From Lonsdalea britannica (GTDB lineage Bacteria; Pseudomonadota; Gammaproteobacteria; Enterobacterales; Enterobacteriaceae): a stretch of DNA of 23,856 bases. The stretch covers positions 1 to 23,856 of the forward strand of contig NZ_CAMKXG010000019.1 in the NCBI RefSeq assembly GCF_946477055.1, read 5' to 3'. Both the position numbers and the translations under genes were made by a program. Positions 1 to 10,368 of this stretch are shown piece by piece; within the stretch, counting starts at the first letter, position 1, and the number at the start of each line of letters is the position of its first letter. Under the pieces are notes generated by a model, which did no database searches, was not told where the DNA came from, and was given only the letters and a program-made list of their open reading frames with translations.

Positions 1-21
1 CTGTTTATCATGCGGTGCCAT
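1..21 (-). CDS. possible 5' end of an unidentified gene (7 codons, cut by window edge)
   Basis: An ATG on the minus strand (complement of 19-21) opens MAPHDKQ and then leaves the window. It is preceded by AGGAG six bases upstream, a good ribosome-binding site. The position is downstream of the nuo terminator and in the same orientation, so it would be a separate transcription unit. Seven residues are too few to identify a family, so no function is offered. Confidence 0.3.
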
Positions 22-130
22 TATTTTCTCCTGTTGGTGAAAATGCGCTAACCCTATAACTATAGATAACCTGGCGCCGATGCGGGGCCGAATTGAGACA
101 GATAATTCCTGATTATCTGGCCACACTCAT

Positions 131-158
131 AAAAAAAGCCGCGACACGTCGCGGCTTT
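131..158 (-). terminator. Rho-independent terminator of the nuo operon
   Basis: Read on the minus strand, AAAGCCGCGAC is followed at once by its complement GTCGCGGCTTT and then more T residues (the A tract at 131-137 on the plus strand). The GC-rich arms pair perfectly around a minimal loop. It lies about 25 bases after the nuoN stop codon and closes the 13-gene operon. Confidence 0.88.
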
Positions 159-181
159 CATCTTCCTGAACCTATCACGGG

Positions 182-1645
182 TTACATCAATGGCTGCGCC
201 ATCTGTACCAGCGAGATAAGCGGCTGAGGGTAAAGGCCCAGCGCGACAATAATGATGGCGGAAACCACTACCACAATGCCAGCCAACGAGAACGGGCATA
301 CCGCCGCCTCGTTTTGAGCCGAGACCTGTGCCGGCGGCTTGGACAGATACAAGTTCACCATCGCGCGCAGGTAGTAGTAGAGACCAATGGCGCTACCCAC
401 GACAACCGCCGCCGTCAACCACCACAGCTGCGCATTGACGCTCACCGCCAGCACGTAGAACTTGCCGAAGAAGCCCAGCGTCATCGGGATCCCCGCCAGT
501 GACAGCATCATGACCGACATAGCCCCAGCCAGTACCGGACGACGCCAGAACAGGCCGCGATACGCCGCCAGCGAATCTTCATCGGCACCGCGATAAGGGC
601 TGGAGATCAGGCTGACGACGCCGAAAGCGCCCAGGCTGCTGAACAGATAGCCGACCAGATAAACGCCGACGGTTTCCAACGCCAGTTCATGTGACTGGAC
701 GGCAATCAGCGCCACCAGCAGATACCCCATGTGTGCAATGGAGGAGTAGCCCAGCAGACGTTTGATATTAGTTTGCGCCACCGCCATCACGTTACCCACG
801 ATGATGGAGACAAAGGCCACCACGGCCAACGCCAACCTGACTGACTCGCCGTCGACCAGCGGAGCGTACAGGAACAAACGCATGACGGCACCGAAGATAG
901 CGATCTTGCTCGCCGTCGCCAGAAAGGTAGAGACCGGCGCGGGCGCGCCCTGATACACATCCGGCGTCCACAAGTGGAACGGTGCCAGTGACAGTTTGAA
1001 GCCGATGCCCACAATCATCATACCCAGACCCGCCAGCAGCAGCGGCTGATACAGCTGCTGGTCGCTCAGGCTTTTGCCCAAGCTAGCGAAGCTCAGGTCG
1101 CCGGAACCGGCATAGACCAGCGCCATCCCGAACAGCAGGAAAGAGGACGCGGCGGCAGACAGCAGCATATATTTGATGGCCGCTTCCAGCGAACGTTCCT
1201 GACGGAAGGCGTAGCCCACCAGCCCAAACAGCGGCAGAGAAATCAGCTCAATACCGATGAACAACGACGCCAGATGGTTGGCGCTGGACAGCAGCACGCC
1301 CCCTAACGTAGCGATAAGCACCAGCAGGTAGAACTCGTCGCGGTTGTCCGGGTAACCCTTGAGCCAGGCGTAGCCGTAGAGGCAGGTAGCCATACCGGCC
1401 ACCAGCACCAGACCGGTGTAGAGCATTGAATAGCCGTCCACGCGGATCAGCGGCGTCACATCCGTTGGGCCGGTCTGCCCGACCAGATAAAGGGCGGCCA
1501 GCGAAATACCCAGACCGATGACGGACAAAGAGGCATTCACAACGTGGTTGCGTCGCCACGCAATGGACAGCATCACAACCACTACCGTTAATCCGACAAG
1601 GAGTAGCGGCGAAAGCGCGATCAGTTGTTGAGGAGTTATTGTCAT
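182..1645 (-). CDS. nuoN: NADH:quinone oxidoreductase subunit N
   Basis: NuoN is one of the three antiporter-like proton-translocating subunits in the membrane arm of complex I. The 487-residue product is close to the E. coli length and is almost wholly hydrophobic, consistent with about 14 membrane helices. Residues central to proton transfer are in place: Glu133 in [12 protein letters not shown], Lys217 in [14 protein letters not shown] and Lys247 in FLATASKIA. It is the last gene of the operon, starts six bases after the nuoM stop and is followed by a strong terminator. The ATG at 1643-1645 matches the family start ([11 protein letters not shown]). Only a weak AAGG lies upstream, so translation may be coupled to nuoM. 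Nothing suggests damage. Confidence 0.97.
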   Translation of the reverse strand: MTITPQQLIALSPLLLVGLTVVVVMLSIAWRRNHVVNASLSVIGLGISLAALYLVGQTGPTDVTPLIRVDGYSMLYTGLVLVAGMATCLYGYAWLKGYPDNRDEFYLLVLIATLGGVLLSSANHLASLFIGIELISLPLFGLVGYAFRQERSLEAAIKYMLLSAAASSFLLFGMALVYAGSGDLSFASLGKSLSDQQLYQPLLLAGLGMMIVGIGFKLSLAPFHLWTPDVYQGAPAPVSTFLATASKIAIFGAVMRLFLYAPLVDGESVRLALAVVAFVSIIVGNVMAVAQTNIKRLLGYSSIAHMGYLLVALIAVQSHELALETVGVYLVGYLFSSLGAFGVVSLISSPYRGADEDSLAAYRGLFWRRPVLAGAMSVMMLSLAGIPMTLGFFGKFYVLAVSVNAQLWWLTAAVVVGSAIGLYYYLRAMVNLYLSKPPAQVSAQNEAAVCPFSLAGIVVVVSAIIIVALGLYPQPLISLVQMAQPLM

Positions 1646-1651
1646 GGCGAA

Positions 1652-3187
1652 TTAAAGCCTTGTTGTTGAAATAATGGAACTCTGAATCGACGACGTAAAC
1701 CACTGTTGAATATTGGTCATCGCCGCGCTGGAGGTATCCAGAACCGGCTGAGGATAAATACCCAGCGCGACCAGCAGCACAATCAGCAGTAAGATGATGG
1801 ACAGCTCGCGCGTCGTCATTCCTGCCAGCGGTGCGTCGGATTTCGGCGCGCCGTAGTAAGCGCGTTGCATCATGATCAACGAGTACACCGAGGCAAACAC
1901 CAGACCGAAGGTGGAGATGACCGTAATCACCGGCACTACCTGATAGCTGCCGAACAGGATCATGAATTCGCCCACGAAGTTACCGGTTCCCGGCATCCCC
2001 AGCGTCGCCACCGCGAAGAACAGCGATACGGCAGGCAGATAGCGAATACGTCCCCACAAACCGCCCATCTCGCGCATGTCGCGCGTCTGCAGGCGTTCGT
2101 ACAGCTGGCCGCAGATGATGAGCATCCCGGCGGCGGACAGACCGTGCGCGATCATCTGCACCACTGCGCCCTGATACGCCAGCTGGCTACCGGAGTAGAT
2201 GGCGACCATGACGAAGCCCATGTGCGACACGGAGGTGTAGGCCACCAGACGTTTGATGTCGGTCTGTTTGAACGCCAGCCAGGCGCCGTAGAAGATACTG
2301 ATCACGCCCAGCCACATGGCGATCGGCGCGAATTCGTGAGACGTGGTCGGGAACAGCGGCAGGCTAAAGCGCAGCAGACCGTAGGCCGCCGTTTTCATCA
2401 GCAGACCCGAAAGATCGACAGACCCCGCCGTCGGCGCCAGCGCATGCGCATCCGGCGACCAGCCGTGTACCGGCACCAGCGGCATTTTCACCGCGAAGGC
2501 GACGAAGAAGCCCAGCATCAGCAGATATTCCACGCCGTGGGACATTTCGGTGCGCAGCAGCGCGTCGTAGTTAAACGTCCAGACGCCGGTAGAGGCGTGG
2601 TGCGCCAGCACCAGACCCAGGATGGCGATCAACATCACCAGACCGCTGGTCTGCGTATAGATGAAGAACTTGGTCGCGGCCTTGCTGCGCGCGCGTTCGT
2701 CCGCACCTTCATGACCCCATACGGCGATCAGGAAGTACATCGGAACCAGCATCATTTCCCAGAAGAAGAAGAACAGGAACAGGTCCACCGCCACAAACAC
2801 GCCGATCACCCCGACCAGCGTCAACAGCAGGTTGAGATGGAACAGGCCCGAGCGACGATGTTTTTCATTCCACGAGCACAGGACAGACAGCAGTCCCAGC
2901 AGCGCGGTCAACACCACCATCAGCAGCGACAGACCATCCAGCGCCAGATGGAAACCGATGCCGAAGCGCGGGATCCACGGTGCGTCAAACACTTCCTGCC
3001 ATTGCGGCACGCCGTGCGGCACCGCCAGAGAATAGCCACCCTGCAGCCAAAGCTGTACGGATAGCGCCAGTGTCAACCCCATAGTAATCAATGCAATCCA
3101 ACGCGGCACGTTGGCGCCGAATCGCTCGAACAGCCAGCTCAGCAGACCGCCGATCAGGGGGATAAGAAGTAGCCAAGGTAGTAGCAT
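1652..3187 (-). CDS. nuoM: NADH:quinone oxidoreductase subunit M
   Basis: NuoM is a second antiporter-like proton channel subunit of complex I. The frame is open for 21 codons further upstream, but the family start is MLLPWLLLIPLIGG, so the ATG at 3185-3187 is chosen, giving 511 residues (E. coli 509). An AGGGA lies about 11 bases before this ATG. Key charged residues are present: Glu144 (FFWEMMLVP), Lys234 (FAVKMPLVPVHGW) and Lys265 (GLLMKTAAYG). The conserved HGLSAAG and GMPGTGNFVGEF segments are intact. A 99-bp spacer with a strong hairpin separates it from nuoL upstream, unlike the tight spacing to nuoN. Confidence 0.97.
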   Translation of the reverse strand: MLLPWLLLIPLIGGLLSWLFERFGANVPRWIALITMGLTLALSVQLWLQGGYSLAVPHGVPQWQEVFDAPWIPRFGIGFHLALDGLSLLMVVLTALLGLLSVLCSWNEKHRRSGLFHLNLLLTLVGVIGVFVAVDLFLFFFFWEMMLVPMYFLIAVWGHEGADERARSKAATKFFIYTQTSGLVMLIAILGLVLAHHASTGVWTFNYDALLRTEMSHGVEYLLMLGFFVAFAVKMPLVPVHGWSPDAHALAPTAGSVDLSGLLMKTAAYGLLRFSLPLFPTTSHEFAPIAMWLGVISIFYGAWLAFKQTDIKRLVAYTSVSHMGFVMVAIYSGSQLAYQGAVVQMIAHGLSAAGMLIICGQLYERLQTRDMREMGGLWGRIRYLPAVSLFFAVATLGMPGTGNFVGEFMILFGSYQVVPVITVISTFGLVFASVYSLIMMQRAYYGAPKSDAPLAGMTTRELSIILLLIVLLVALGIYPQPVLDTSSAAMTNIQQWFTSSIQSSIISTTRL

Positions 3188-3228
3188 GGCGTTTTGTGTC
3201 CCTAAATATAAAGAAAACGAGAAACTTG

Positions 3229-3259
3229 CTGCCGGCAGGGACGCCTGCATCAGGCGTCC
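3229..3259 (-). other. intercistronic hairpin between nuoL and nuoM
   Basis: GGACGCCTG (3239-3247) and CAGGCGTCC (3251-3259) form a perfect 9-bp stem with a 3-base loop. The 10-bp palindrome CTGCCGGCAG (3229-3238) touches it directly. No T tract follows on the minus strand, so this is not a classical terminator. In the mRNA it would fold between the nuoL stop and the nuoM ribosome-binding site. A role in mRNA stability, processing or partial read-through is inference. Confidence 0.6.
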
Positions 3260-3286
3260 GCTACCCTCAAAGTCGCTGTATTGCCA

Positions 3287-5137
3287 TTACGCCAGCAACA
3301 GCAATCCCAGCACCACGACGGCGCCCATACCCACGGAGGCGACATACCAGCGCACCTGACCGTTCTGACCGACGGCCAGACCACGGTTGCCCCAGGCAAC
3401 CAGCAGCGCCGGGATCGTCATCAGCTTGTCGAACGGATCGTGTTTCAACAGCGCGCCAATCGCCAGATACGGTTTGACGAAGATCTTGTCGTACAGCCAG
3501 TCGAAGCCCCAGGCGTGGAACCACCAGGTCGAGAAGAAACGACCAGCCGCGCTGTTGGCGATGCTGTTGACGAGGCGACGTTGTCCCAGCCACAGAGCGG
3601 CGGCCAGCAGGATACCGACCACAGCGACAACGGCGGACGCGATTTCCAGCGTCAGCATATGCCCGTGTTCCAGTTCCGTCGTTTGCGGCAGCACACCGTG
3701 CAGCGGCGGCACGATCAGTGCGCCGACGAACGTAGACAGCACCAGCAATATCAGCAGCGGCAGGTGATGGGATATCCCCTTGAGCGCATGTGCTTTCGTT
3801 TTTTCTTCACCGTGGAACACGATGAAAATCATTCTGAAGGTGTAGAGCGAGGTCATGAACGCGCCCGCCAAACCGGCGATGGCGAAGTTGATGTGTCCGT
3901 TCGCCCAGGCGCCCGCCAGAATTTCATCCTTACTGAAGAAGCCTGACGTCACCAGCGGCAGCGCCGACAGTGCCGCCCCGCCGACCAGGAAGCAGACGTA
4001 AACCAGCGGAATGGTTTTGCGTAGTCCACCCATCTTGAAGATGTTCTGTTCGTGGTGGCAGGCCAGAATCACCGAGCCGGAGGACAGGAACAGCAGCGCC
4101 TTGAAGAACGCGTGAGTCATCAGATGGAAAATCGCGGCATCCCACGCAGCGGCGCCGAGCGCCAGGAACATGTAGCCGATTTGGCTCATGGTGGAGTATG
4201 CCAGCACGCGTTTGATGTCCGTTTGCACCAGCGCGGCGAAACCAGCCAGCACCAGCGTGACCGCCCCAATGATGCCGACCAGATGCAGCACCTCCGGCGC
4301 CATCAGGAACAGACCGTGCGTACGGGCGATCAGGTACACGCCCGCCGTAACCATGGTCGCGGCATGGATCAGCGCGGAGACCGGCGTCGGACCCGCCATC
4401 GCGTCCGCCAGCCAGGTTTGCAACGGCAGCTGCGCCGATTTACCGACCGCACCGCCCAGCAGCATTAACGTCGCCATCGTAATGGCCGGTGAACCTTCTG
4501 CCAGATGCTGCGGCGCCAAGACCATCAGTTCGCGGAAGTTCAGCGTGCCCAGCTCGCGGTAGAGGATAAACAGTGCGAAAGCCAGGAAGACGTCGCCGAC
4601 GCGAGTCACGATGAACGCTTTCATCGCCGCCGCGCCGTTGCTCGGGTTGGTGTAGTAGAAACCAATCAGCAGGTAGCTGCACAGCCCTACCCCTTCCCAG
4701 CCGAGATACATCAACAGCAGGTTATCCGCCAGCACCAACACCAGCATGCTCGCGATAAACAGGTTGGTGTAGGCGAAGAAGCGGGAGTAGCCCTCTTCCC
4801 CACGCATGTACCAAGACGCGTACAGATGGATAAGGAAGCCGACGCCGGTGACCACCGAGAGCATAGTCAGCGACAGACCGTCCAGCGCCAGATTGACGGT
4901 GATGTCGAAGTTGCCCACCGACATCCAGGTCCACAGGTGCTGATTGAAGAACACCACGCCGTCGCCCTGCTGATGGCTGAAAAAGTCGATGCCAATCCAG
5001 CAGGTCAATAAGGCGGACAAGCCGACTGAGCCTACGCCGACGGTCGCTGAGACATTTTCAGACCAACGGCCGCGGGAAAAGGCCAGCAATAGAAATCCGA
5101 GTAGCGGAAATAAGAGAGTTAAGTAGAGTAAGTTCAT
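3287..5137 (-). CDS. nuoL: NADH:quinone oxidoreductase subunit L
   Basis: NuoL is the distal antiporter-like subunit of complex I; in the family it carries the long amphipathic lateral helix running along the membrane arm. The 616-residue product is slightly longer than in E. coli (613). Conserved residues include Glu148 ([13 protein letters not shown]), Asp182 ([10 protein letters not shown]) and Lys233 ([15 protein letters not shown]), which correspond to E. coli Glu144, Asp178 and Lys229. The four-residue shift comes from a small insertion in the loop around residues 55-66. The ATG at 5135-5137 overlaps the nuoK stop by 4 bp (ATGA), so translation is probably coupled. The downstream spacer to nuoM contains a stable hairpin. 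Confidence 0.97.
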   Translation of the reverse strand: MNLLYLTLLFPLLGFLLLAFSRGRWSENVSATVGVGSVGLSALLTCWIGIDFFSHQQGDGVVFFNQHLWTWMSVGNFDITVNLALDGLSLTMLSVVTGVGFLIHLYASWYMRGEEGYSRFFAYTNLFIASMLVLVLADNLLLMYLGWEGVGLCSYLLIGFYYTNPSNGAAAMKAFIVTRVGDVFLAFALFILYRELGTLNFRELMVLAPQHLAEGSPAITMATLMLLGGAVGKSAQLPLQTWLADAMAGPTPVSALIHAATMVTAGVYLIARTHGLFLMAPEVLHLVGIIGAVTLVLAGFAALVQTDIKRVLAYSTMSQIGYMFLALGAAAWDAAIFHLMTHAFFKALLFLSSGSVILACHHEQNIFKMGGLRKTIPLVYVCFLVGGAALSALPLVTSGFFSKDEILAGAWANGHINFAIAGLAGAFMTSLYTFRMIFIVFHGEEKTKAHALKGISHHLPLLILLVLSTFVGALIVPPLHGVLPQTTELEHGHMLTLEIASAVVAVVGILLAAALWLGQRRLVNSIANSAAGRFFSTWWFHAWGFDWLYDKIFVKPYLAIGALLKHDPFDKLMTIPALLVAWGNRGLAVGQNGQVRWYVASVGMGAVVVLGLLLLA

Positions 5138-5436
5138 CCGCGCATCTCACTGACAGTATCAATATTCAGGGTCTGACGGCGACGATACAGCTGCAGCAGC
5201 AGCGCGAGGCCGATACTGGCTTCGGCGGCGGCCAGCGTGATCGCCAGAATGTACATCACCTGACCATCCGGGTGACCCCAGTAGCTACCGGCTACGACAA
5301 ACGCCAGCGCAGCCGCGTTGATCATGATTTCCAGACTGATCAGCATGAACAGCAGGTTGCGCCGAATAATCAGCCCGGTAAGGCCCAGCACAAAAAGAAT
5401 GGCCGCCAGCAGCAAACCGTGTTGTAGGGGAATCAT
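5134..5436 (-). CDS. nuoK: NADH:quinone oxidoreductase subunit K
   Basis: NuoK is a small three-helix membrane subunit related to the MnhC/MrpC antiporter subunits. The product is 100 residues, the usual length, beginning [11 protein letters not shown]. The two membrane glutamates essential for proton transfer are present: Glu36 ([13 protein letters not shown]) and Glu72 ([12 protein letters not shown]). The gene overlaps nuoJ upstream and nuoL downstream by 4 bp each, typical of stoichiometric membrane subunits made by coupled translation. Confidence 0.97.
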   Translation of the reverse strand: MIPLQHGLLLAAILFVLGLTGLIIRRNLLFMLISLEIMINAAALAFVVAGSYWGHPDGQVMYILAITLAAAEASIGLALLLQLYRRRQTLNIDTVSEMRG

Positions 5437-5981
5437 GCCCGTCCCTCCGTTGTTTTCTTATCGGCGTCATTTGCGTCCGCAACGCCGTCGAGCCGGTCTT
5501 CACGGCCGACGTGGAAGGCGACGACCAGCCCGGCCAGCAGCAGCATGGAGGCCAGTTCTACCGCCAGCACATAAGGTCCGAACAGCGTGATACCGACCGC
5601 TTTGGCGTCAATCATGCTGCCCTGAATGCCTGCGTCGGTGACGCTGTAGATCCCTTTGATAATGACCGCCAGCAGCAGCAGAGACAAAATGCCGGGGCCG
5701 ATCCAGACACCGGGTTTAAGCCACTGTTTTTCCTGCTCCGCCACGGCGCTGCCGAGGTTCAGCATCATCACCACGAACACGAACAGCACCATAATGGCGC
5801 CCGCGTAGACAATGATTTCCAACGCGCCCGCAAAATAGGCTCCCAGCGAGAAGAAGACGCAGGCGATGGCCAGAAGAGACACGATTAAATAAAGTAGTGC
5901 ATGCACTGGATTGGTATGGGTAATGACACGCAATGTTGCCAGTACCGCAATAATCGCAGCCGCATAAAAAGCGAATTCCAT
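5433..5981 (-). CDS. nuoJ: NADH:quinone oxidoreductase subunit J
   Basis: NuoJ is a five-helix membrane subunit next to NuoA, K and H in the proximal part of the membrane arm. The frame is open for 26 codons further upstream into the end of nuoI, but the family start is MEFAFYAA. The ATG at 5979-5981 has a strong AAGGAG six bases upstream, so it is chosen, giving 182 residues (E. coli 184). The conserved third-helix segment [20 protein letters not shown] is intact, including the pi-bulge region discussed for complex I coupling. The C-terminal tail is charged and poorly conserved, as in other enterobacteria. Confidence 0.97.
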   Translation of the reverse strand: MEFAFYAAAIIAVLATLRVITHTNPVHALLYLIVSLLAIACVFFSLGAYFAGALEIIVYAGAIMVLFVFVVMMLNLGSAVAEQEKQWLKPGVWIGPGILSLLLLAVIIKGIYSVTDAGIQGSMIDAKAVGITLFGPYVLAVELASMLLLAGLVVAFHVGREDRLDGVADANDADKKTTEGRA

Positions 5982-5991
5982 GCTTGGCTCC

Positions 5992-6534
5992 TTAAGGCAG
6001 CAGACCTTTGACATCAATGGGTTTGGCTTCGTTTTCGGCTTCGCCTTTGTCTTTCCCATTGATAGCCATGCCGGCCATCCGGTAGAAGTTATATTCCGGA
6101 TATTTACCCGGCCCCGAGATCAGCAGATCTTCTTTTTCGTACACCAGATCCTGGCGTTTGAATTCACCCATCTCAAAATCGGGCGTCAGCTGGATGGCTG
6201 TCGTCGGACAGGCTTCTTCACACATGCCGCAAAAAATGCAGCGTGAGAAGTTGATGCGGAAGAATTCCGGATACCAACGACCGTCTTTCGTTTCCGCCTT
6301 TTGCAGCGAGATACAGCCGACCGGACAGGCCACGGCGCACAGGTTGCAGGCGACGCAACGTTCGTCGCCGTCGGGGTCGCGCGTCAGGACGATACGACCG
6401 CGGTAACGGGGCGGCGGATTCACCGGCTCCTCAGGGTACATGCGGGTTTCACGTTTTTTGAACGCGTTGGACCCCACCATGCAAATGCTGCGTACCTGGG
6501 TGCCAAAACCCACCAAGAGTTCTTTCAGTGTCAT
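5992..6534 (-). CDS. nuoI: NADH:quinone oxidoreductase subunit I (two 4Fe-4S clusters)
   Basis: NuoI is a ferredoxin-like subunit that carries clusters N6a and N6b, linking NuoG to NuoB in the electron chain to quinone. The 180-residue product matches the E. coli length. Two 4Fe-4S motifs are complete: Cys60-x2-Cys63-x2-Cys66-x3-Cys70-Pro and Cys99-x2-Cys102-x2-Cys105-x3-Cys109-Pro. The last cysteine of each motif binds the opposite cluster, as usual for 8Fe ferredoxins. The start [11 protein letters not shown] agrees with the family, and an AGGGG lies about 10 bases upstream. It begins 14 bases after the nuoH stop and ends 10 bases before nuoJ. Confidence 0.97.
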   Translation of the reverse strand: MTLKELLVGFGTQVRSICMVGSNAFKKRETRMYPEEPVNPPPRYRGRIVLTRDPDGDERCVACNLCAVACPVGCISLQKAETKDGRWYPEFFRINFSRCIFCGMCEEACPTTAIQLTPDFEMGEFKRQDLVYEKEDLLISGPGKYPEYNFYRMAGMAINGKDKGEAENEAKPIDVKGLLP

Positions 6535-6548
6535 GGTTTATTCACCCC

Positions 6549-7526
6549 TTATTGAGCGTTGTACAAAATGACCGCGGCGGTCGCCAACAGGTTAAGCAGC
6601 GTCAACGGCAGACAAATCTTCCAGCCGAAAGCCATCACCTGGTCGTAACGCGGACGGGGTAACGCAGCACGGATCAGGATGAACATCATCATGAAGAAGG
6701 CCGTTTTGAGTGCAAACCACACGATCGGCGGCAGGAAAGGTCCGTGCCAGCCGCCAAAGAACAACGTCACGATCAGCGCCGAGACGGTCACGATGCCGAT
6801 GTACTCCCCGACGAAGAATAGACCGAATTTCATCCCGGAATATTCGATGTGGTAGCCGTCGGCCAGTTCCTGCTCCGCTTCCGGCTGGTCGAACGGATGG
6901 CGGTGACATACCGCGACGCCGGCGATAGCGAAAGTGACAAACCCGAAGAACTGCGGAATGACGTTCCAGATATGCGTCTGACTCTCGACGATGTCGCGCA
7001 TGTTGAATGAACCGGCCTGAGCCACTACCCCCATCAGCGACAGTCCCAGAAACACCTCATAGCTGAGCGTCTGGGCGGAGGCGCGAACGGCCCCCAACAG
7101 CGAGTATTTGTTGTTGCTGGACCAACCGGCGAACAGCACGGCATACACCGCCAGACCGGCCATCATCAGGAAGAACAGCAAACCGATGTTCAGGTCGGAC
7201 ACGCCCCAGGTCGGGGTGATCGGTACGATGGAGAACGACAGCAACAGCGACGTAAACGCAATCATCGGCGCCAGCGTGAAGATGACCCGGTCGGCGAACG
7301 GCGGCAGCCAGTCCTCCTTGAAGAACATCTTCAGCATGTCCGACACCAGCTGCAGCGAGCCGCCCCAACCTACGCGGTTCGGCCCGTAACGCCCCTGGAA
7401 CAGCGCCAGCAGGCGACGTTCGCCCATACTCATGAAAGCGCCGCAGGTCACGACGACCAGCAGGATCACGATCGCCTTGAGCACGGCGATCAAAATATCC
7501 ACCACTTCCGGTGTAAACCAACTCAT
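6549..7526 (-). CDS. nuoH: NADH:quinone oxidoreductase subunit H
   Basis: NuoH is the membrane subunit that joins the peripheral and membrane arms and forms much of the quinone-binding tunnel. The 325-residue product equals the E. coli length. Highly conserved family segments are intact: the N-terminal [19 protein letters not shown], the loop [20 protein letters not shown], the acidic quinone-site loop with [20 protein letters not shown], and the C-terminal [11 protein letters not shown]. The ATG overlaps the nuoG stop by 4 bp, so translation is probably coupled. Several hydrophobic spans are consistent with the eight helices known for the family. Confidence 0.97.
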   Translation of the reverse strand: MSWFTPEVVDILIAVLKAIVILLVVVTCGAFMSMGERRLLALFQGRYGPNRVGWGGSLQLVSDMLKMFFKEDWLPPFADRVIFTLAPMIAFTSLLLSFSIVPITPTWGVSDLNIGLLFFLMMAGLAVYAVLFAGWSSNNKYSLLGAVRASAQTLSYEVFLGLSLMGVVAQAGSFNMRDIVESQTHIWNVIPQFFGFVTFAIAGVAVCHRHPFDQPEAEQELADGYHIEYSGMKFGLFFVGEYIGIVTVSALIVTLFFGGWHGPFLPPIVWFALKTAFFMMMFILIRAALPRPRYDQVMAFGWKICLPLTLLNLLATAAVILYNAQ

Positions 7527-10249
7527 TGTGCCGCCTCCCGCAGTGTTTCAACGGTCGCACCCGCCAGAACCGGGGCGATGCCCGGGAAGCCCAGCGGCAA
7601 CCCTACCTGTCCTTGACGCAACTCGGCGCTGACCTGTACCGGCAGACGCAAGGTCTGTCCATCACAGACAATCTCAAGCAACGCACCCGGATTCACGCCC
7701 AACTGGGCCGCATCTTCGGGATTCACCATCGCGTAAGGCTGAGGCATGCGTTGCTGGATGACGTCAGCGCGCTGCGACAGTTCTTCGCTCCCAAACAGAT
7801 GGTAGTAAGGCGCCACTTGCCATTGACCCGCCTGCGCCGCGAACGGCGTGGGGATCTGATTGAAGTAGTCCAGCGCGCCCTCGCCCGCTTCGATCAGTCG
7901 TACGCCCGGATCGCCGTGGCGCAGATGGCCGCCAACTTCATCCTGGAACTTGTTCCACGCCTGCGGGGAGTTCCAGCCCGGCGCCCAGGCAAAGGCGACC
8001 TGACGGCTTTGGGCCTCGGGACTGTTGTTCCCTTCCATCGAGAAAGCGAACATCGTGTCCTGATCCTGCGGCTGGCGCGGTTCGTTAACGTCGATGTTGG
8101 CGCGCATGGCGGTACGCCCGCTGTAACGGTGCGGCTCACGCGCCAGCTTCTGACCACGAATGCGGAAAGAGGCGTCCGGCGCGGCGTCCTTGATCGCCGC
8201 TAACTGCGGCAACGCGGCGGCGCAGGCATCCACCACATGGTCGAGCAGCGTCCAGTTCACCTCGCGGCTGGCGATAGTCGCCTTGACCGCATGCAACCAG
8301 CGCCAGCTTTCCAGCATGACCGTGGTGTTGTCGTAGTAGGCGGGGTCGTAAACCTGGAAGAAGCGCTGAGCGCGACCTTCCTGGTTGATGAGCGTTCCAT
8401 CACTTTCGGCGAAGCTGGCCGCCGACAAAATCAGGTTGGCCTTATCCATGACGCGCGTGCGTTGATGGTCGACCACGATCAGATTGGCGACGTTATCGAG
8501 CGCGGCGTCAATCCGCTGCGCCGACGCATGTCGATACAGATCGTTTTCGAGCACCACGACGCTGTCCGCCTCGCCGGACTCCAGCCGGACAAGCGCTTCG
8601 TCCAGCGAGCCGCCGCCGATCATGCCAAGCCCCATACTGTTGGCGCCGCTGGCAACGAACGTAATGCCGACGTCGGCACCGCGGCCTTTCAACGCTTTCG
8701 CCACGTTGGCCGCCGCCGCGATAATTTCTTCGCTACCCGCATGCGTACCGGTGACAATCAGCGGTTTCTTCGCGCCCGCCAGCGCCTGAACGACGACATC
8801 CAGTTTCGGCGCAAGGTCGCTCGCCAGATCGGTCACCGCCGGTGCCGCTTCATCCAGCGCATGAGCAATGGCGAAGCCCAGACGCGCCTGTTCGTTGACC
8901 GGGGCGTGATAGCTCCATGCCGCCACGTCATCGAGACGGGTGCTGTCGACGTGAGTCACGAAGAGGGGATGCTTAGCGTGCTGGCCGATATTCATGATGG
9001 CGGCGATCTGCCAGTCCGCCACTTTCTGTGCGGCCGCCATTTCGCGCGCTTTGCCTTTCACCGCCTGACGCACCGCAAGCGCAATGCGCGCGCCGGTCTG
9101 CGTCAAATCTTCGCCCAGCACCAGCACTGCATCGTAACCTTCAATCTCGCGCAGCGCCGGGGTGTGAACTCCGCTCTCTTTCAGCACTTTCAACATCAGC
9201 TGAACGCGGTTCTGTTCGCCCTGCGCCATGCCGCTGTAGAAGTTTTCAGCGCCGACCAGTTCACGCAATGCAAAGTTGCTTTCGATACTGGCGCGTGGGG
9301 AGCCGATGCCGATGACCTGTTTGGACTCGCGTAGAACGTTGGCCGCGCCCTGCACCGCCTGTTCCGCGTTCTGCGTCGTCCACTCATTGCCGAGACGCTG
9401 CTGCGGCTGGCGAGGACGGTCTTTCAGGTTGACGTAGCCATAGCCGAAGCGGCCGCGATCGCACAGGAAATAGTGGTTCACGCTGCCGTTGAAACGGTTT
9501 TCAATACGGCGCAGTTCGCCATAACGTTCGCCGGGGCTGGTGTTACAACCCACGCTGCACTGCTGGCAAACGCTGGGCGCAAACTGCATGTCCCATTTAC
9601 GGTTGTAGCGTTCGGAATGGGTTTTATCGGTGAAGACCCCGGTCGGGCACACTTCCACCAGGTTGCCGGAGAATTCGCTTTCGAGCACGCCGTCTTCGGG
9701 GCGACCGAAGTAGACGTTGTCATGCGCGCCGTACACGCCGAGGTCTTTGCCATCGGCGTAATCTTTGTAATAACGCACACAGCGATAACAGGCGATACAG
9801 CGGTTCATTTCGTGCGAGATGAACGGCCCGAGATCCTGATTATGATGGGTTCGTTTGGTGAAACGATAGCGGCGGGTGTTGTGCCCTGTCATCACTGTCA
9901 TGTCCTGCAGGTGGCAGTTGCCGCCCTCTTCGCAGACCGGACAGTCATGGGGATGGTTGGTCATCAGCCATTCGACGACGCTTTTGCGGAACAGTTTGGC
10001 TTCTTCATCGTCAATCGCGATGAAGGTGCCGTCCGCGGCGGGCGTCATACAGGACATGACCAGGCGACCGCGCGTATCTTCCGCGTTCTGGTATTGCTTG
10101 ACCGCGCACAGGCGGCATGATCCAACGCTACCCAGCGCCGGATGCCAGCAAAAGTAAGGAATATCAAGGCCCAGAGTGAGACATGCCTCAAGGAGGTTGT
10201 CCGCTCCGTTCACATCATATTCTTTGCCGTCTACATGAATCGTTGCCAT
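7523..10249 (-). CDS. nuoG: NADH:quinone oxidoreductase subunit G (Fe-S protein)
   Basis: NuoG is the largest peripheral-arm subunit; it passes electrons from NuoF/E toward NuoI. The ATG at 10247-10249 gives [13 protein letters not shown], 908 residues as in E. coli. A second ATG three codons upstream is possible but less well spaced from GGAAG. Cluster ligands are all visible: 2Fe-2S Cys34, Cys45, Cys48, Cys67; the His-ligated cluster His99, Cys103, Cys106, Cys112; a third cluster Cys151, Cys154, Cys157, Cys201; and the off-path N7 cluster Cys228, Cys231, Cys235, Cys263, which only some bacteria have. Residues from about 220 onward resemble molybdopterin oxidoreductases without the cofactor. 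A 119-bp spacer separates it from nuoF. Confidence 0.97.
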   Translation of the reverse strand: MATIHVDGKEYDVNGADNLLEACLTLGLDIPYFCWHPALGSVGSCRLCAVKQYQNAEDTRGRLVMSCMTPAADGTFIAIDDEEAKLFRKSVVEWLMTNHPHDCPVCEEGGNCHLQDMTVMTGHNTRRYRFTKRTHHNQDLGPFISHEMNRCIACYRCVRYYKDYADGKDLGVYGAHDNVYFGRPEDGVLESEFSGNLVEVCPTGVFTDKTHSERYNRKWDMQFAPSVCQQCSVGCNTSPGERYGELRRIENRFNGSVNHYFLCDRGRFGYGYVNLKDRPRQPQQRLGNEWTTQNAEQAVQGAANVLRESKQVIGIGSPRASIESNFALRELVGAENFYSGMAQGEQNRVQLMLKVLKESGVHTPALREIEGYDAVLVLGEDLTQTGARIALAVRQAVKGKAREMAAAQKVADWQIAAIMNIGQHAKHPLFVTHVDSTRLDDVAAWSYHAPVNEQARLGFAIAHALDEAAPAVTDLASDLAPKLDVVVQALAGAKKPLIVTGTHAGSEEIIAAAANVAKALKGRGADVGITFVASGANSMGLGMIGGGSLDEALVRLESGEADSVVVLENDLYRHASAQRIDAALDNVANLIVVDHQRTRVMDKANLILSAASFAESDGTLINQEGRAQRFFQVYDPAYYDNTTVMLESWRWLHAVKATIASREVNWTLLDHVVDACAAALPQLAAIKDAAPDASFRIRGQKLAREPHRYSGRTAMRANIDVNEPRQPQDQDTMFAFSMEGNNSPEAQSRQVAFAWAPGWNSPQAWNKFQDEVGGHLRHGDPGVRLIEAGEGALDYFNQIPTPFAAQAGQWQVAPYYHLFGSEELSQRADVIQQRMPQPYAMVNPEDAAQLGVNPGALLEIVCDGQTLRLPVQVSAELRQGQVGLPLGFPGIAPVLAGATVETLREAAQ

Positions 10250-10322
10250 AGTCAGCATGCTTCCATAAAGGCCCGCGTATTAAGCAGGCGCTAATCAAAA
10301 ATTCTGTCTATCAGATGAAGAA

Positions 10323-10356
10323 TCGCTTACGTCGGTGCGAAACATCGCATCTGCGA
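10323..10356 (-). other. alternating short hairpins in the nuoF-nuoG spacer
   Basis: The 119-bp spacer contains alternating complementary tetramers: TCGC at 10323-10326, GCGA at 10337-10340, TCGC at 10345-10348 and GCGA at 10353-10356. The middle pair extends to a 5-bp stem (TGCGA, 4-base loop, TCGCA). The third block can also pair with the fourth, so the stems are mutually exclusive. They are short, and a function is only inferred. Confidence 0.35.
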
Positions 10357-10368
10357 CTCGGCCATTAC

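Noticed and set aside
1865..3064. Plus-strand open frame of about 400 codons opposite nuoM
   Set aside because: The composition (His, Gln and Arg runs) is that of an antisense reading of a membrane protein gene; there is no ribosome-binding site or recognisable domain.
5982..6059. 26-codon upstream extension of nuoJ ([12 protein letters not shown]...)
   Set aside because: It overlaps the end of nuoI in another frame, and a strong AAGGAG precedes the internal family start.
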